Positions 8,639 to 18,630 of a stretch of DNA of 64,000 nt are shown one piece after another. Each line of letters begins with the position of its first letter. Position 1 is the stretch's first letter. The stretch is from an uncultured Alteromonadaceae bacterium (GTDB lineage Bacteria; Pseudomonadota; Gammaproteobacteria; Enterobacterales; Alteromonadaceae): NCBI GenBank assembly GCA_947503265.1, contig CANNDC010000004.1:186001-250000 (forward strand), given 5' to 3'. The position numbers and the translations under genes are program-made. The notes below the pieces were generated by a model. That model was not told the DNA's origin. It saw only the letters and a program-made list of their open reading frames with translations, and searched no databases.

Positions 8639-9517
8639 ATGTTTAAAGGTAGCTTTGTCGCACTTGCGACGCCGATGGACGATACAGGTAATATCGACTA
8701 TTCAGGACTAAAAAACTTGGTGGATTTTCATATTCAGCAAGGGACCCATGGTTTAGTGTCAGTTGGTACAACTGGCGAATCTGCTACCTTGCCTTTCGAT
8801 GAACATATTGAAGTCGTCAAGAAGACAGTTGAATTTGCTGAAGGACACATCCCAGTTGTGGCGGGAAGCGGAGCTAATTCTACTAGTGAGGCTATTTTCC
8901 TTAGTGAGCAACTTTCAGATACTGGCATAGCCGGATTTTTAAGTGTTGTACCTTACTACAATAAACCTCAACAGAAAGGAATCGTGGCACATTTTGAAGC
9001 GGTCGCTGATTCTACAGATTTACCTGTTATTCTATACAATGTCCCTGGCCGTACTGTCACCGATATGCTGCCTGAAACCGTGGCAGAATTATCATTACAC
9101 AAGAAAATAGTTGGGTTAAAAGATGCAACAGGTGATATGCAGCGGCTGAAACAGACGCAATCCCTTGTGTCAGACGAGTTTTTAATGCTCAGCGGTGATG
9201 ATCCAAGCTCATTAGCATTTTTAAAAGAGGGCGGTCATGGGGTTATTTCAGTGACTGCGAATGTCATGCCCAATGCCATAGCGAATATGTGTAATGCTGC
9301 CCTTGAAAAAGATTTTGAGAAAGCTGAAGCGTTTAACAACACTGCTAAAGAATTGCATGAGGCTCTATTTATTGAGCCAAACCCAGTGATTCCGAAGTGG
9401 GCTCTATATAAAATGGGATTGATTAAAAGCCCTTATTTGCGTTTACCCTTGGTTCTTCCGGAACTTGATAGCAAAAATGTTATCGAAGAAGTCATGCTTA
9501 ATGCTGGTATTTTATAA
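8639..9517 (+). CDS. dapA: 4-hydroxy-tetrahydrodipicolinate synthase
   Basis: DapA condenses pyruvate with aspartate semialdehyde in the first committed step of lysine and meso-diaminopimelate synthesis. The 292-residue TIM barrel has GTTGESATL (carboxylate site), the tyrosine/proline segment YYNKPQQKG, VILYNVPGRT, and Schiff-base lysine in VGLKDATGD. Length equals the Escherichia enzyme. It is preceded by a 250-bp spacer shared with gcvR and a TTGGAG ribosome-binding site, and is followed by bamC and purC, the classic dapA-bamC-purC order. Confidence 0.97.
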   Translation: MFKGSFVALATPMDDTGNIDYSGLKNLVDFHIQQGTHGLVSVGTTGESATLPFDEHIEVVKKTVEFAEGHIPVVAGSGANSTSEAIFLSEQLSDTGIAGFLSVVPYYNKPQQKGIVAHFEAVADSTDLPVILYNVPGRTVTDMLPETVAELSLHKKIVGLKDATGDMQRLKQTQSLVSDEFLMLSGDDPSSLAFLKEGGHGVISVTANVMPNAIANMCNAALEKDFEKAEAFNNTAKELHEALFIEPNPVIPKWALYKMGLIKSPYLRLPLVLPELDSKNVIEEVMLNAGIL

Positions 9518-9546
9518 TAATGCTATATAGAACTAAGGAAACAGGC

Positions 9547-10653
9547 ATGGCCCAAAAGGCAATTTTAGCAGTATGTCTAGGTGTGTTGTCATTGACTGCG
9601 TGCACGTCTCTTGAAGAGAGGCAAAGAACAAATGGCAGTTTCGACTACGTAGATTCAAATTTGGTAGAAGTTTACCAAGTACCAAATGAACTAGATAAAC
9701 CTGTTCTAAATGAAGAATACGCGATACCTGAAATCGGAGCCAATGCGCCAAGAGATTTAATCGGCAAAAAAATGACAGTTGTCTCTCCGGTGTTGGTCCT
9801 TCCTTTGGTGACCGGTTCGCATGTCGAAGAAGGAATGAAAGAAGCGACGGTTTGGTTTGATCAAATCGATGATTCGCAGCCTTTAGATTTAACAATATGG
9901 AATTCGCTTAGAGATTTCCTTGAAACCCAAGGAATCGGTATCGTTAATTTTGATCCAGAGCGACAGGTTTTAGTTACCGATTGGATGATCATTGAAGACG
10001 ATGGTGATAACGGCTGGTTCAATTGGACCACCACGGAGCGCAATATTGGCAGACGCTTTGAGTTCCATTTGGACGTAAAACCTCATGGCCGTTCCGCCGC
10101 GCTAAAAACAGAATTAAAAGATTATCTTGAAACACGCGGTGAAGACGTTATCGCTGACCTAGATATCGATTCAGAACGTCGCAACGAAGTTGAGATACTA
10201 AATCAAGTAATAAGTCATTATGAAAAACAAGTGAGATTAGCCGATATCAAGAGAATTGAGCAAATTCGTAGCGGTTTCGCAATGGAACTTGGATTCAATA
10301 AAGATGGAGACCCTGCTTATTTGGTTGATGGAGAATACGACCTAGTATGGCCTCGCTTGTTGTTGGTATTGAGAAAGTTAGGGTTTAACGTTAAAGATTT
10401 AGACAAATCGAATGGCCTCTTGTTCGTCAATTATGGTGCAGAGAGTAGTGGTTGGTGGGGAAGCTTATTCTCTAGTGACGACGACGAATTGGACCTTGAT
10501 GAAGATGATTATCGAATACAAGTGCTGAAGTCAGGGTTAAAAACCTCTATCACGCTTATGGACAATGAAAGCAACCCATTTGACGCTGATAAGGTTAATG
10601 CGCTTTTCCCTCCATTTTCCAAAACCATGACCACAGATAATCTTGATATTTAG
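9547..10653 (+). CDS. bamC: BamC, outer-membrane protein assembly lipoprotein
   Basis: BamC is an accessory lipoprotein of the BAM complex. The chosen ATG at 9547 gives 368 residues and is preceded by AAGGAAA at good spacing; an in-frame ATG at 9520 directly after dapA would add nine residues before the signal peptide and lacks a ribosome-binding site. The signal peptide ends LSLTACTS, so Cys19 is lipidated. The long N-terminal flexible segment includes the NEEYAIPEI region that contacts BamD, and two helix-grip domains follow (about 90-190 and 225-340). An Asp-rich insert DDDELDLDEDD interrupts the second domain near residue 320. The synteny with dapA and purC supports the call. Confidence 0.9.
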   Translation: MAQKAILAVCLGVLSLTACTSLEERQRTNGSFDYVDSNLVEVYQVPNELDKPVLNEEYAIPEIGANAPRDLIGKKMTVVSPVLVLPLVTGSHVEEGMKEATVWFDQIDDSQPLDLTIWNSLRDFLETQGIGIVNFDPERQVLVTDWMIIEDDGDNGWFNWTTTERNIGRRFEFHLDVKPHGRSAALKTELKDYLETRGEDVIADLDIDSERRNEVEILNQVISHYEKQVRLADIKRIEQIRSGFAMELGFNKDGDPAYLVDGEYDLVWPRLLLVLRKLGFNVKDLDKSNGLLFVNYGAESSGWWGSLFSSDDDELDLDEDDYRIQVLKSGLKTSITLMDNESNPFDADKVNALFPPFSKTMTTDNLDI

Positions 10654-10662
10654 GTAAATTAA

Positions 10663-11766
10663 ATGGCTCTTGCTAATTCTATTTTAGCTGTTAACGATGA
10701 TTTGCCTATTGTTACTGATGCGAGTGTACATAGTGGTAAAGTGCGCTCTGTCTATTGGTTAACTGACGCAGACAGCCGCCGGCTAATCAAACAAAAAAAC
10801 TATGCTGTTCCACTAGATACGCCACTAGCGGTAATGGTGATCAGCGACCGAATTTCTGCGTTTGACTGTATTTGGCAAGGTCAAGGTGGTTTGCAAGGAG
10901 TGCCAGGGAAAGGGGCTGCGTTAAATGCGGTATCTAATCACTGGTTTAGCCTTTTTAAAGATCAGGGGCTAGCAGATAGTCATATTCTTGATATTCCACA
11001 CCCTCTTGTTTGGATAGTGCAAAAAGCCAGCCCCGTCTACATAGAGGCTATTTGTCGCCAATATATAACAGGTTCAATGTGGCGAGCTTATTCGCAAGGT
11101 GAGCGAGAATTTTGTGGTATCAAGCTACCTGAAGGGCTAACGAAAGATTCGAAACTCCCTGAATTGCTTATTACACCCTCTACAAAAGGAATTTTGAAAG
11201 GGATACCCGGTGTTCAAGAAGCCGATGATGCAAATATCACGCGAGACAATATTGTCGATAACTTTGCTTCTTTTAAATTCCTATCTAAATCAGATGTTGA
11301 TTTGTATGAATCTTTGTTGAAACAAGGCTTTAATGTTATCGCAAAAGCGCTGAATGCAGTCGGTGAAATCTTCGTTGATACTAAATTTGAATTTGGTTAT
11401 GTCAAAGGCATTGATGGCACAGACAAGTTGATATACATGGATGAAGTCGGAACGCCTGATTCGTCTCGTATTTGGAATAAACAAGAATTTAATCAGGGTA
11501 AAATAGTCGAAAAATCGAAAGAAGGGTTTAGACAATTTCTTCTCAACCATTTTCCAGATCCAGATATTTTACTCAATAAAAACAGAATGAAAGAAAGGCT
11601 AGCGCTGGCTAAAAATAATCCTCTACCTCAAGAAGTACTGCTTGATGTTTCAGCTACTTACAAAGATATTGCTGAAAAGATTACAGGTAAAGCGTTGGCA
11701 AACAGCGATGATCCTAGAGCTGAAATCATTCAGACCTTATCTGAACAATATGGCTTGATAAAGTAA
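10663..11766 (+). CDS. purC: Phosphoribosylaminoimidazole-succinocarboxamide synthase (long form)
   Basis: PurC ligates aspartate to CAIR in purine synthesis. The 367-residue product is far longer than the 237-residue Escherichia enzyme and corresponds to the long form known in Vibrio and Alteromonadales. Family motifs include [10 protein letters not shown] at the N-terminal nucleotide-binding loop, [21 protein letters not shown], and [11 protein letters not shown] in the catalytic domain. It starts nine bases after bamC and is probably cotranscribed. It is convergent with the TRAP permease, with only 80 bp between. Confidence 0.94.
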   Translation: MALANSILAVNDDLPIVTDASVHSGKVRSVYWLTDADSRRLIKQKNYAVPLDTPLAVMVISDRISAFDCIWQGQGGLQGVPGKGAALNAVSNHWFSLFKDQGLADSHILDIPHPLVWIVQKASPVYIEAICRQYITGSMWRAYSQGEREFCGIKLPEGLTKDSKLPELLITPSTKGILKGIPGVQEADDANITRDNIVDNFASFKFLSKSDVDLYESLLKQGFNVIAKALNAVGEIFVDTKFEFGYVKGIDGTDKLIYMDEVGTPDSSRIWNKQEFNQGKIVEKSKEGFRQFLLNHFPDPDILLNKNRMKERLALAKNNPLPQEVLLDVSATYKDIAEKITGKALANSDDPRAEIIQTLSEQYGLIK

Positions 11767-11819
11767 TTTATTTCGGGGTAGTGAACATCACCAATTGCCC
11801 TTTTATAACTTGCCAAATT

Positions 11820-11852
11820 ACATCCTATCTGAACAAAAATAACATCCTATCT
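11820..11852. repeat. Short 11-bp direct repeat, 22-bp period
   Basis: ACATCCTATCT occurs at 11820-11830 and again at 11842-11852, between the convergent purC and TRAP permease genes; the second copy overlaps the permease stop codon. It may be a small slippage duplication. No function is assigned. Confidence 0.5.
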
Positions 11853-13127
11853 ATACAAGAGTGTTGGTAGCCACATTGACAAGTCTGGAATAAAAGTCAC
11901 CAGTAACAGTACGATCACCAAAGGAATTACAAAGGGAATGGTTGCGTTGGTGCATTCTTCAAATGGAACTCCTGTAACCCTAGATAATACGTAGAGTACC
12001 ATTCCTACAGGCGGGGTCAGCAGACCGATCATTAAATTAAGCACCATGACTACACCAAAGTGGACCGGATCTATGCCTAGACTTACCGCAATAGGCAGCA
12101 AAACAGGTGTTAGAATTGTGATCGCAGCTATGGTTTCCATAAAACAACCCACTACGAATAGAATAAGCGTAATCATTAGAAGCAACAGCGCCTTATTGTC
12201 GGTAATCGTCAACATCCAATCTGTAAATTCTGTGGTCACATGTTGAGTAGTTAGTACCCAGGAAAATATAGCTGCACCCGCAATAATTAACAGAATAATG
12301 CTGGTCGTCTCAATGGTCTCCATACTGACTTTTACCAAAGATTTGATGGACAAGGTACGATACACAAAAGCACCAAGGAACAAAGCGTAAACAGTGGCTG
12401 CGATAGCCGCTTCAGTCGCTGTGAATATGCCAAATAAAATACCACCGATGATGATGACCGGAGTGAGTAAAGATAAAAAAGCCGCTTTAAAGCTAGAACC
12501 CAAACGAACAACACTAAAAGCAGCATCTTTAGGGTAGTTACGTTTTCTTGCGTAGTAGTAAACCATGGCCATTAGTGCCAATGCCATGAGTAGACCGGGT
12601 ATAAATCCGGCTGCGAACAATTGACCGATGGACGCAGATGCCATTACACCATAAATAATCATGGGCAAACTGGGTGGAATAATAGGGCCTATGGTTGATG
12701 AAGCGGCTGTAACACCGACAGCGAAGCCTGCATCATAGCCTTTGTTGCGCATCGCTTTCACTTCGATAGCTCCCAAGCCGCCAGCATCTGCAACAGCTGC
12801 ACCTGACATACCAGCAAATAATATAGACGCACTGATATTTACATGGCCTAAACCACCTCGCATCCATCCCACCATGGCGTTCGCAAACTCAAATATACGT
12901 GTGGTAATTCCTGATGAATTCATTAGTGCCCCAGCAAGCACAAAAAAAGGAATTGAAAGTAAGGGGAAGCTATCCATGCCACCTACCATTCGGTGTAAAA
13001 CAACCAATTCCGGAACTTGTCCGCTATACAAAATAGCAAGAAGGGAGGAGGCGATGAGTGCAAAGGCAACGGGGAAGCCTAAAATGATCATAATGATCAA
13101 TGAGACTAAAAGTATGGTAACCACCAT
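11847..13127 (-). CDS. dctM: TRAP transporter large permease (DctM family)
   Basis: DctM is the large membrane subunit that carries sodium-driven substrate translocation in tripartite ATP-independent periplasmic transporters. I choose the ATG at 13127, giving 426 residues, because it overlaps the dctQ stop (TAATG) and follows GGAGTG; an upstream ATG at 13151 would add eight polar residues inside dctQ. About 12 hydrophobic helices are seen, with the DctM signatures FFVLAGALMNSSG, GMSGAAVADAGGLGAIE, IIPPSLPMIIYGV and LLTPPVGMVLYV. It is the last gene of the dctP-dctQ-dctM operon. Confidence 0.93.
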   Translation of the reverse strand: MVVTILLVSLIIMIILGFPVAFALIASSLLAILYSGQVPELVVLHRMVGGMDSFPLLSIPFFVLAGALMNSSGITTRIFEFANAMVGWMRGGLGHVNISASILFAGMSGAAVADAGGLGAIEVKAMRNKGYDAGFAVGVTAASSTIGPIIPPSLPMIIYGVMASASIGQLFAAGFIPGLLMALALMAMVYYYARKRNYPKDAAFSVVRLGSSFKAAFLSLLTPVIIIGGILFGIFTATEAAIAATVYALFLGAFVYRTLSIKSLVKVSMETIETTSIILLIIAGAAIFSWVLTTQHVTTEFTDWMLTITDNKALLLLMITLILFVVGCFMETIAAITILTPVLLPIAVSLGIDPVHFGVVMVLNLMIGLLTPPVGMVLYVLSRVTGVPFEECTNATIPFVIPLVIVLLLVTFIPDLSMWLPTLLYR

Positions 13128-13636
13128 TAACGAGCACTCCTTTGTTGCCATTGTTTTGCTAGATGTTGAATACTCCTGAATATCATAATGAGCAAGCTAC
13201 CCAATATAAGTCCGTATAAAATACTTACGGGAACATCTAGTGAAGCCATTTTATGAATATGGATTAGCGGTATGATTTGAAATGCAAAATAGGCCAAAAT
13301 AATTAATATCGATAAGTTGCCTATGGCAATAACAATGTAAACTGACTTAGAAACGGTATCAGACATCCAGCGATGAAAAAGTTGTACAAATATATGAGTA
13401 TTATTTCTTACTCCCATACAACCCCCGATAAACCCTAAACACACTAGTTGATATCTCGCTAACTCTTCGGTCCAACCTAAAGGGCTGGCGAAGACATAAC
13501 GACTTAAAAATTGTGAGAATACTGTGATGGCAAGAATCCAAAATAAGATGAATGCTAGCCAATCCTCGAACCGGTATTTGGCGTAATCAAATGATTCAAA
13601 ATTATCTTGTTCATTCGATTCGTTGTAATCGGTCAT
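13127..13636 (-). CDS. dctQ: TRAP transporter small permease (DctQ family)
   Basis: The 169-residue four-helix membrane protein is the small subunit of the TRAP transporter. Helices lie about residues 30-50, 65-82, 100-125 and 137-157, with the family motif VFASPLGWTEELARYQLVCLG. A charged Asp/Glu-rich N-terminus (residues 1-25) precedes the first helix. It overlaps dctP by 26 bp upstream and dctM by one base downstream, so the three subunits are translationally linked. Confidence 0.9.
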   Translation of the reverse strand: MTDYNESNEQDNFESFDYAKYRFEDWLAFILFWILAITVFSQFLSRYVFASPLGWTEELARYQLVCLGFIGGCMGVRNNTHIFVQLFHRWMSDTVSKSVYIVIAIGNLSILIILAYFAFQIIPLIHIHKMASLDVPVSILYGLILGSLLIMIFRSIQHLAKQWQQRSAR

Positions 13637-14657
13637 AGAAGTCAGCTCCTATCTTTAGTTTGATTGCTTCATGTTTAGGCAGAACAAGTTTACGAAATTC
13701 AGACCTGTCCACTTTTAATACTTCTATTCCCTGCTGTTCGAACCAAGCGAGTAAGTCGGTTTCTGCTTGGCGAGTATCTTTTGATACTTGTTTTGAAGCT
13801 TCTTCAAGCACCTGAGTAAACAGGGTTTTATCTTCTTCAGTTAACGATGACCAAAGTCGGTCAGCCAACATAGTTAATACACTTCCTTGAAGGTGTCCGG
13901 TTAAACTGATGTACTTTTGTACTTCGTAAAACTTTTTTGCTTTGATAGTTGGAAGCGGATTTTCTTGAGCGTCGACGACACCTTGTTGCAATGCAAGGTA
14001 AACTTCCGAAAAAGCAATAGGGCTCGGGTTTGCATTCATCGCAAGAGGAAACATTTTATAAATAGACGCATTAGGTACCCGAAGCTTCAAGTTTTCCATG
14101 TCAGAGGGCAAAACAATAGGTTTGTTTGAGGTTAAATGTCGCTGACCATAATAGTTATTACCGAGAATTTTATTTCCGTTTGTCGCCTCCCTGTATCCTT
14201 GTTTCATCTCAGTAAATAATTCGCTGGCGTTAAATTTTTGCCAATGCTGATAATCTCGAAAAACGTAAGGAAGCTCAGATAGCGACATGGGAGGGTAGTT
14301 TTGTCCGGCAAAGCTGGTGCCTGTGTAGATAATGTCTACCGTGCCTAAACTAAGGCTTTGATTAAGTTCAGCCTCTTTTCCCAAAATGGACGCCGGAAAA
14401 ACATCGATAACAAACCGTCCATTTGAACGTGAATTGATTTCATTTGCAGCCCATACAGCCCATTTGTGCAAAGGCTCGCTCTGTTCATAAACATGAGCCC
14501 AAGTTAGCTTTTTAACTTGTGAATTAGCAAACGTATTTGTGTTGAATAACAGAAAAAGCACTGCCAAGAAGAGCAATAAATGTTGTCGAACACAGCTACC
14601 TGAAAACGTCTGGTGCGCTCTCTTCATTAGGATAAGGGACTGCGTATTTACCAACAT
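13611..14657 (-). CDS. dctP: TRAP transporter substrate-binding protein (DctP family)
   Basis: Periplasmic receptor of the TRAP system, 348 residues from the first start. A signal peptide is evident (hydrophobic run LLLFLAVLFLLF, cleavage near NTFANS). The ATG at residue 11 (position 14627) gives a more usual signal peptide; neither start has a good ribosome-binding site. Family blocks are LTWAHVYEQSEPLHKWA, LSLGTVDIIYTG, the ligand-carboxylate arginine in LKLRVPNA, and VDAQENPLPTI. Such receptors bind organic acids; the exact ligand cannot be read from sequence. No regulator is adjacent. Confidence 0.92.
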   Translation of the reverse strand: MLVNTQSLILMKRAHQTFSGSCVRQHLLLFLAVLFLLFNTNTFANSQVKKLTWAHVYEQSEPLHKWAVWAANEINSRSNGRFVIDVFPASILGKEAELNQSLSLGTVDIIYTGTSFAGQNYPPMSLSELPYVFRDYQHWQKFNASELFTEMKQGYREATNGNKILGNNYYGQRHLTSNKPIVLPSDMENLKLRVPNASIYKMFPLAMNANPSPIAFSEVYLALQQGVVDAQENPLPTIKAKKFYEVQKYISLTGHLQGSVLTMLADRLWSSLTEEDKTLFTQVLEEASKQVSKDTRQAETDLLAWFEQQGIEVLKVDRSEFRKLVLPKHEAIKLKIGADFYDRLQRIE

Positions 14658-14805
14658 AATTGTTAATTAGTTAAATGTATAATGTTAACTATATTGTATT
14701 GATTTGGTTATTAAAGCAAGTAATTGTTGAATTGAAGTATAGGCGTTTTTGATATTTTGCGTGACGATTTTAGCCAGTTATGGCAAAAATCTGAACTGAT
14801 TGTCG

Positions 14806-15078
14806 CTATTGCTCGATTTTTATTTTGATATCACCCACAGGTTTTGTACAACAAGGTAAAAATTCGTCATCGTCAATAAAGGCCAACGGGTCGGTGGTAT
14901 AATCTACCTCGCCTTCAAGTAACTTGCTTCGGCAAGCACCACAAAATCCTTCTCTACAATGATAATGAATGTCTATATTTTGTTTTTCAAGACTCTCCAA
15001 TACGGTGTCTTTAGGATCGTGCTGAATAGAAATGTGATCACTAAGCGTGATCACATATTGTTTTTGAGGTTCAGACAT
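14806..15078 (-). CDS. yfaE: YfaE-type 2Fe-2S ferredoxin for NrdB cofactor maintenance
   Basis: A 90-residue plant-type ferredoxin with the cluster motif HCREGFCGACRSKL (three cysteines) and the fourth ligand in FLPCCTKP. In Escherichia YfaE reduces the diferric cluster of NrdB to allow regeneration of the tyrosyl radical. The gene follows nrdB by 12 bases, so nrdA-nrdB-yfaE form one operon as in enterobacteria. The call is firm. Confidence 0.92.
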   Translation of the reverse strand: MSEPQKQYVITLSDHISIQHDPKDTVLESLEKQNIDIHYHCREGFCGACRSKLLEGEVDYTTDPLAFIDDDEFLPCCTKPVGDIKIKIEQ

Positions 15079-15090
15079 TGATAGGGGGCG

Positions 15091-16221
15091 TTAAAGGTCA
15101 AAATCACCAAAGTCATCGGCGTTGACTTCAGAATCAATTTGCCCGACTAAATAAGAACTGATCTCAGACTCTTGAGGAGCAACTTGCACATTGTCAGAGT
15201 TAAGGTAATTATTCATCCAAGGTAATGGATTGGTCGAGATATCAAATGGTTGTCCCATGCCTATTGCCGACATTCTGTGATTCGCTATGTACTCTACGTA
15301 CTGACATAAAATGTCCTTGTTCAAGCCAATCATAGAGCCTTGTTCGAAAAGATAACTTGCCCATTCTTTTTCCTGATCAACCGCTAGCATAAATATGGCC
15401 TTTGCTTCATCCTTTAACTCTTCTGCAATTTCAGCCATTTCAGGATCATCTTTGCCTTTAATCCATAAGTTAAGGATGTGCTGTGTTGAGGTTAGATGAA
15501 GGTTTTCATCACGTGCAATTAAACGGATAATTTTGGAGTTACCTTCCATCAGCTCTCTTTCAGCAAAAGCAAATGTGCAGGCAAATGAAACGTAAAAACG
15601 AATGGCCTCTAAGGCATTGACTGAGTTCATGCACAAGAAAAGTTTTTTCTTCAATTCGCGCATTGTCACTGTGTACGCAACCCCATCAATGGTATGCACA
15701 CCTTCACCTTGAGTCTGCCAAAGTTGCGTTAAGAAAATCAAATCATCGTAATATTTTGAAATATCGCCAGCACGCTTCTTGATATGCTCATTTGCCACTA
15801 TATCGTCGAAAATAGGGCTAGGATCAGCAAACAAATTACGCAAAATATGTGTGTATGAACGAGAGTGTATAGTTTCAAAGAAAGACCAGGTTTCAGTCCA
15901 AGTTTCAAGTTCTGGCAATGATAGTATTGGCAGAAACGCAATGTTTGGGCTGCGACCTTGTACTGAATCTAGTAGTGTTTGATATTTTAGATTTGAAATG
16001 AAAATATGCTTTTCTGATTCACTTAGCGATTGAAAATCAACACGATCTTTACTCACATCCACTTCTTCTGGTCGCCAGAAAAAACTGATTTGCTTTTCTA
16101 TTAGCTTTTCGAAGATAGGGTGTTTTTGTTGATCGTAGCGAGCCACATTCACTGGATTACCAAAAAACATCGGTTCGACTAGTGGATTAGTTCGCTTTGG
16201 ATTAAAAGTGGTATATTTCAT
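15091..16221 (-). CDS. nrdB: Class Ia ribonucleotide reductase beta subunit
   Basis: NrdB houses the diiron-tyrosyl radical used by NrdA to reduce ribonucleoside diphosphates. The 376-residue product aligns by eye along its length with Escherichia NrdB. The radical tyrosine is in HSRSYTHIL, iron ligands lie in [21 protein letters not shown] and [12 protein letters not shown], and the C-terminal peptide [17 protein letters not shown] docks to NrdA. It is preceded by a 74-bp gap containing a GC-rich hairpin after nrdA. Confidence 0.97.
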   Translation of the reverse strand: MKYTTFNPKRTNPLVEPMFFGNPVNVARYDQQKHPIFEKLIEKQISFFWRPEEVDVSKDRVDFQSLSESEKHIFISNLKYQTLLDSVQGRSPNIAFLPILSLPELETWTETWSFFETIHSRSYTHILRNLFADPSPIFDDIVANEHIKKRAGDISKYYDDLIFLTQLWQTQGEGVHTIDGVAYTVTMRELKKKLFLCMNSVNALEAIRFYVSFACTFAFAERELMEGNSKIIRLIARDENLHLTSTQHILNLWIKGKDDPEMAEIAEELKDEAKAIFMLAVDQEKEWASYLFEQGSMIGLNKDILCQYVEYIANHRMSAIGMGQPFDISTNPLPWMNNYLNSDNVQVAPQESEISSYLVGQIDSEVNADDFGDFDL

Positions 16222-16255
16222 TTATTATAACTACTCTAAAATAAATCATTAGAAA

Positions 16256-16275
16256 GCGGAGCTTTTGGGCTCCGC
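16256..16275 (-). other. GC-rich hairpin in the nrdA-nrdB spacer
   Basis: A 7-bp inverted repeat (GCGGAGC/GCTCCGC, six-base loop) lies in the 74-bp nrdA-nrdB spacer. On the transcribed strand it is followed by only a short TTTCT, so it could be a weak attenuator or an RNA processing/stability element that sets the ratio of NrdA to NrdB. The opposite strand has GTTATTTTTAT after the stem. Confidence 0.5.
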
Positions 16276-16296
16276 GTTATTTTTATCACTCAATAA

Positions 16297-18630
16297 TTAA
16301 ATTTTGCAGGCGCCACCAGCACAATCATCATCTTCTTCCACAATGACTTCTTGAGCCATGGGTTTTTGCTCCGCTTTCTTGAGCTCCAATTGTGATGAAT
16401 CTGCCGCACCATCTCGAGTGTTGTGGTAATAAAGAGTTTTAATGCCCAGCTTATAGGTAGTAAGCAAATCTTTGAGAAGCAACTTCATAGGTACCTTGCC
16501 GCCCTCATACTTGCCTGGGTCATAGCTAGTATTAGCAGATATTGTCTGGTCAATAAATTTCTGCATGATACCAACTAATTCAAGATATCCATCATTTGAG
16601 TTGATATCCCAAAGTAGTTCATATTGCTCTTTAAGGTTCTCATAATCAGGCACGACTTGTTTTAGCACGCCGTCTTTACTTGATTTGATACTGATATGAC
16701 CACGTGGTGGTTCAATACCATTGGTCGCATTTGAAATCTGTGAAGAGGTTTCAGAGGGCATTAGCGCTGAAAGCGTGCTGTTTCTTAGACCATGTTCGAC
16801 TATATCTTTACGCAGCGTATCCCAATCATAATGCAGGGGTTCGTTACACACCTTATCCAAATCTTTTTTGTAAGTATCAATTGGCAAGACACCTTTGGAG
16901 TAGGTTGTCTCATTAAATTTAGGACAAGCACCTTTTTCTTTCGCGAGGTTATTAGATGCTTTAAGCAAATAATATTGCATCGCTTCAAAGGTTCTGTGAA
17001 TCAGACCATTACCGCTTTTATCTGAGTATTTCTTACCGTGTTTAGCAAGGTAGTAAGCGAAATTGATTACACCTATTCCAAGGGTTCTTCGTCCTATTGA
17101 AGCATGACGGGCTGCTGGTACTGGGTAGTCTTGATAATCTAACAAGCTATCCAAGGCTCTAACCGCAAGATCGGCCATTTCCTCAAATTCATCTAAACTT
17201 TCAATGGCACCTAAATTAAATGCAGAAAGCGTACAAAGTGCTATTTCACCGTTTTCATCGTTAACATGCTCTAACGGTTTTGTAGGAAGCGCAATTTCTA
17301 AACACAAGTTACTTTGACGAACAGGTGCTACCTTGGGGTCAAACGGACTGTGCGTATTGCAGTGATCGACGTTTTGAAGATAGATTCGACCCGTGCTCGC
17401 TCTTTCTTGCATAAACAAGCTGAATAACTCAACGGCTTTAATTTGCTTTTTACGAATGCTTGGATCTTGTTCATATTTTACGTAAAGTTTTTCAAACTCA
17501 TCTTGATCAGCAAAGAAGGCATCATATAGTCCTGGCACATCTGATGGGCTGAACAAGGTAATGTGCTGGTCTTTGATCATACGCGTGTACATTAATTTAT
17601 TGAATTGCACACCGTAATCCAAATGCCTGACACGGTTTTCCTCTACACCGCGATTATTTTTAAGCACCAGTAGTGATTCTACTTCGAGATGCCAAACTGG
17701 ATAGAATAAAGTTGCGGCTCCACCACGCACACCGCCTTGAGAGCAGCTTTTAACAGCAGTTTGGAAATACTTATAAAATGGAATACAACCCGTATGATAG
17801 GCTTCACCACCGCGAATTTCGCTTCCCAGTGCTCTAATTCGACCCGCATTCACGCCAATGCCGGCTCTCTGGCTGACATACTTAACGATTGCGCTGGCGG
17901 TGGCATTAATTGAATCTAAGCTATCTCCGGTCTCTATTAATACACACGAACTGAATTGGCGAGTAGGGGTTCTAACGCCAGACATAATGGGGGTAGGCAG
18001 TGATATTTTGAATTTAGAAACGGCATCGTAAAAGCGTTTTATATAATCCAAACGTGTTTCTTTGGGATAATTCGCAAAAAGACATGCGGCAACGAGTATG
18101 TATAAGAACTGTGCACTCTCATATATTTCACCTGTTACTCGGTTTTGGACCAGATATTTTCCTTCTAGCTGTTTAACTGCTGCATAGCTAAAGTCCATGT
18201 CACGCCAGTGGTCAAGATATTCATCTAATTCTTCTAGTTCTTCACGGCTGTAGTCTTCGAGTATGTGTTTATCGTACTTGCCTTTGGCAACCATATTGGT
18301 GACATGATCAAAAAGAGCAGGTGGTTCGAATTGACCATAGGCTTTTTTACGTAGATGAAAAACGGCTAGGCGAGCAGAAAGGTACTGATAATCTGGAGAG
18401 TCAGTAGAAATCAAATCTGCTGCTGATTTGATCATAGTTTCATGAATAACTTCCGTAGAAATGCCATCGTAAAATTGTAAATGAGCTTTAATTTCGACTT
18501 GTGATACGGATACGTTGTGAAGGCCTTTTGCTGCCCATGTGACTACCTGATGGATTTTATCGAGATCGAGTACTTCTCGTTCGCCATTTCTTTTGGTGAC
18601 GTTAAGATTATTATTCATTCTGATTGCCAT
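16297..18630 (-). CDS. nrdA: Class Ia ribonucleotide reductase alpha subunit
   Basis: NrdA is the catalytic and allosteric subunit of aerobic ribonucleotide reductase. The 777-residue product has the N-terminal ATP cone (residues 8-95, beginning NVTKRNGEREVLDLDKIH), the specificity site, the active-site cysteines in RQFSSCVLIETG and NLCLEIALPT, the radical-transfer tyrosines in KTLYYHNTRDG, and the C-terminal redox pair CAGGACKI. The ATG four codons downstream (18618) matches the Escherichia start better. NrdR-box-like sites lie about 325 bp upstream. Confidence 0.97.
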   Translation of the reverse strand: MAIRMNNNLNVTKRNGEREVLDLDKIHQVVTWAAKGLHNVSVSQVEIKAHLQFYDGISTEVIHETMIKSAADLISTDSPDYQYLSARLAVFHLRKKAYGQFEPPALFDHVTNMVAKGKYDKHILEDYSREELEELDEYLDHWRDMDFSYAAVKQLEGKYLVQNRVTGEIYESAQFLYILVAACLFANYPKETRLDYIKRFYDAVSKFKISLPTPIMSGVRTPTRQFSSCVLIETGDSLDSINATASAIVKYVSQRAGIGVNAGRIRALGSEIRGGEAYHTGCIPFYKYFQTAVKSCSQGGVRGGAATLFYPVWHLEVESLLVLKNNRGVEENRVRHLDYGVQFNKLMYTRMIKDQHITLFSPSDVPGLYDAFFADQDEFEKLYVKYEQDPSIRKKQIKAVELFSLFMQERASTGRIYLQNVDHCNTHSPFDPKVAPVRQSNLCLEIALPTKPLEHVNDENGEIALCTLSAFNLGAIESLDEFEEMADLAVRALDSLLDYQDYPVPAARHASIGRRTLGIGVINFAYYLAKHGKKYSDKSGNGLIHRTFEAMQYYLLKASNNLAKEKGACPKFNETTYSKGVLPIDTYKKDLDKVCNEPLHYDWDTLRKDIVEHGLRNSTLSALMPSETSSQISNATNGIEPPRGHISIKSSKDGVLKQVVPDYENLKEQYELLWDINSNDGYLELVGIMQKFIDQTISANTSYDPGKYEGGKVPMKLLLKDLLTTYKLGIKTLYYHNTRDGAADSSQLELKKAEQKPMAQEVIVEEDDDCAGGACKI

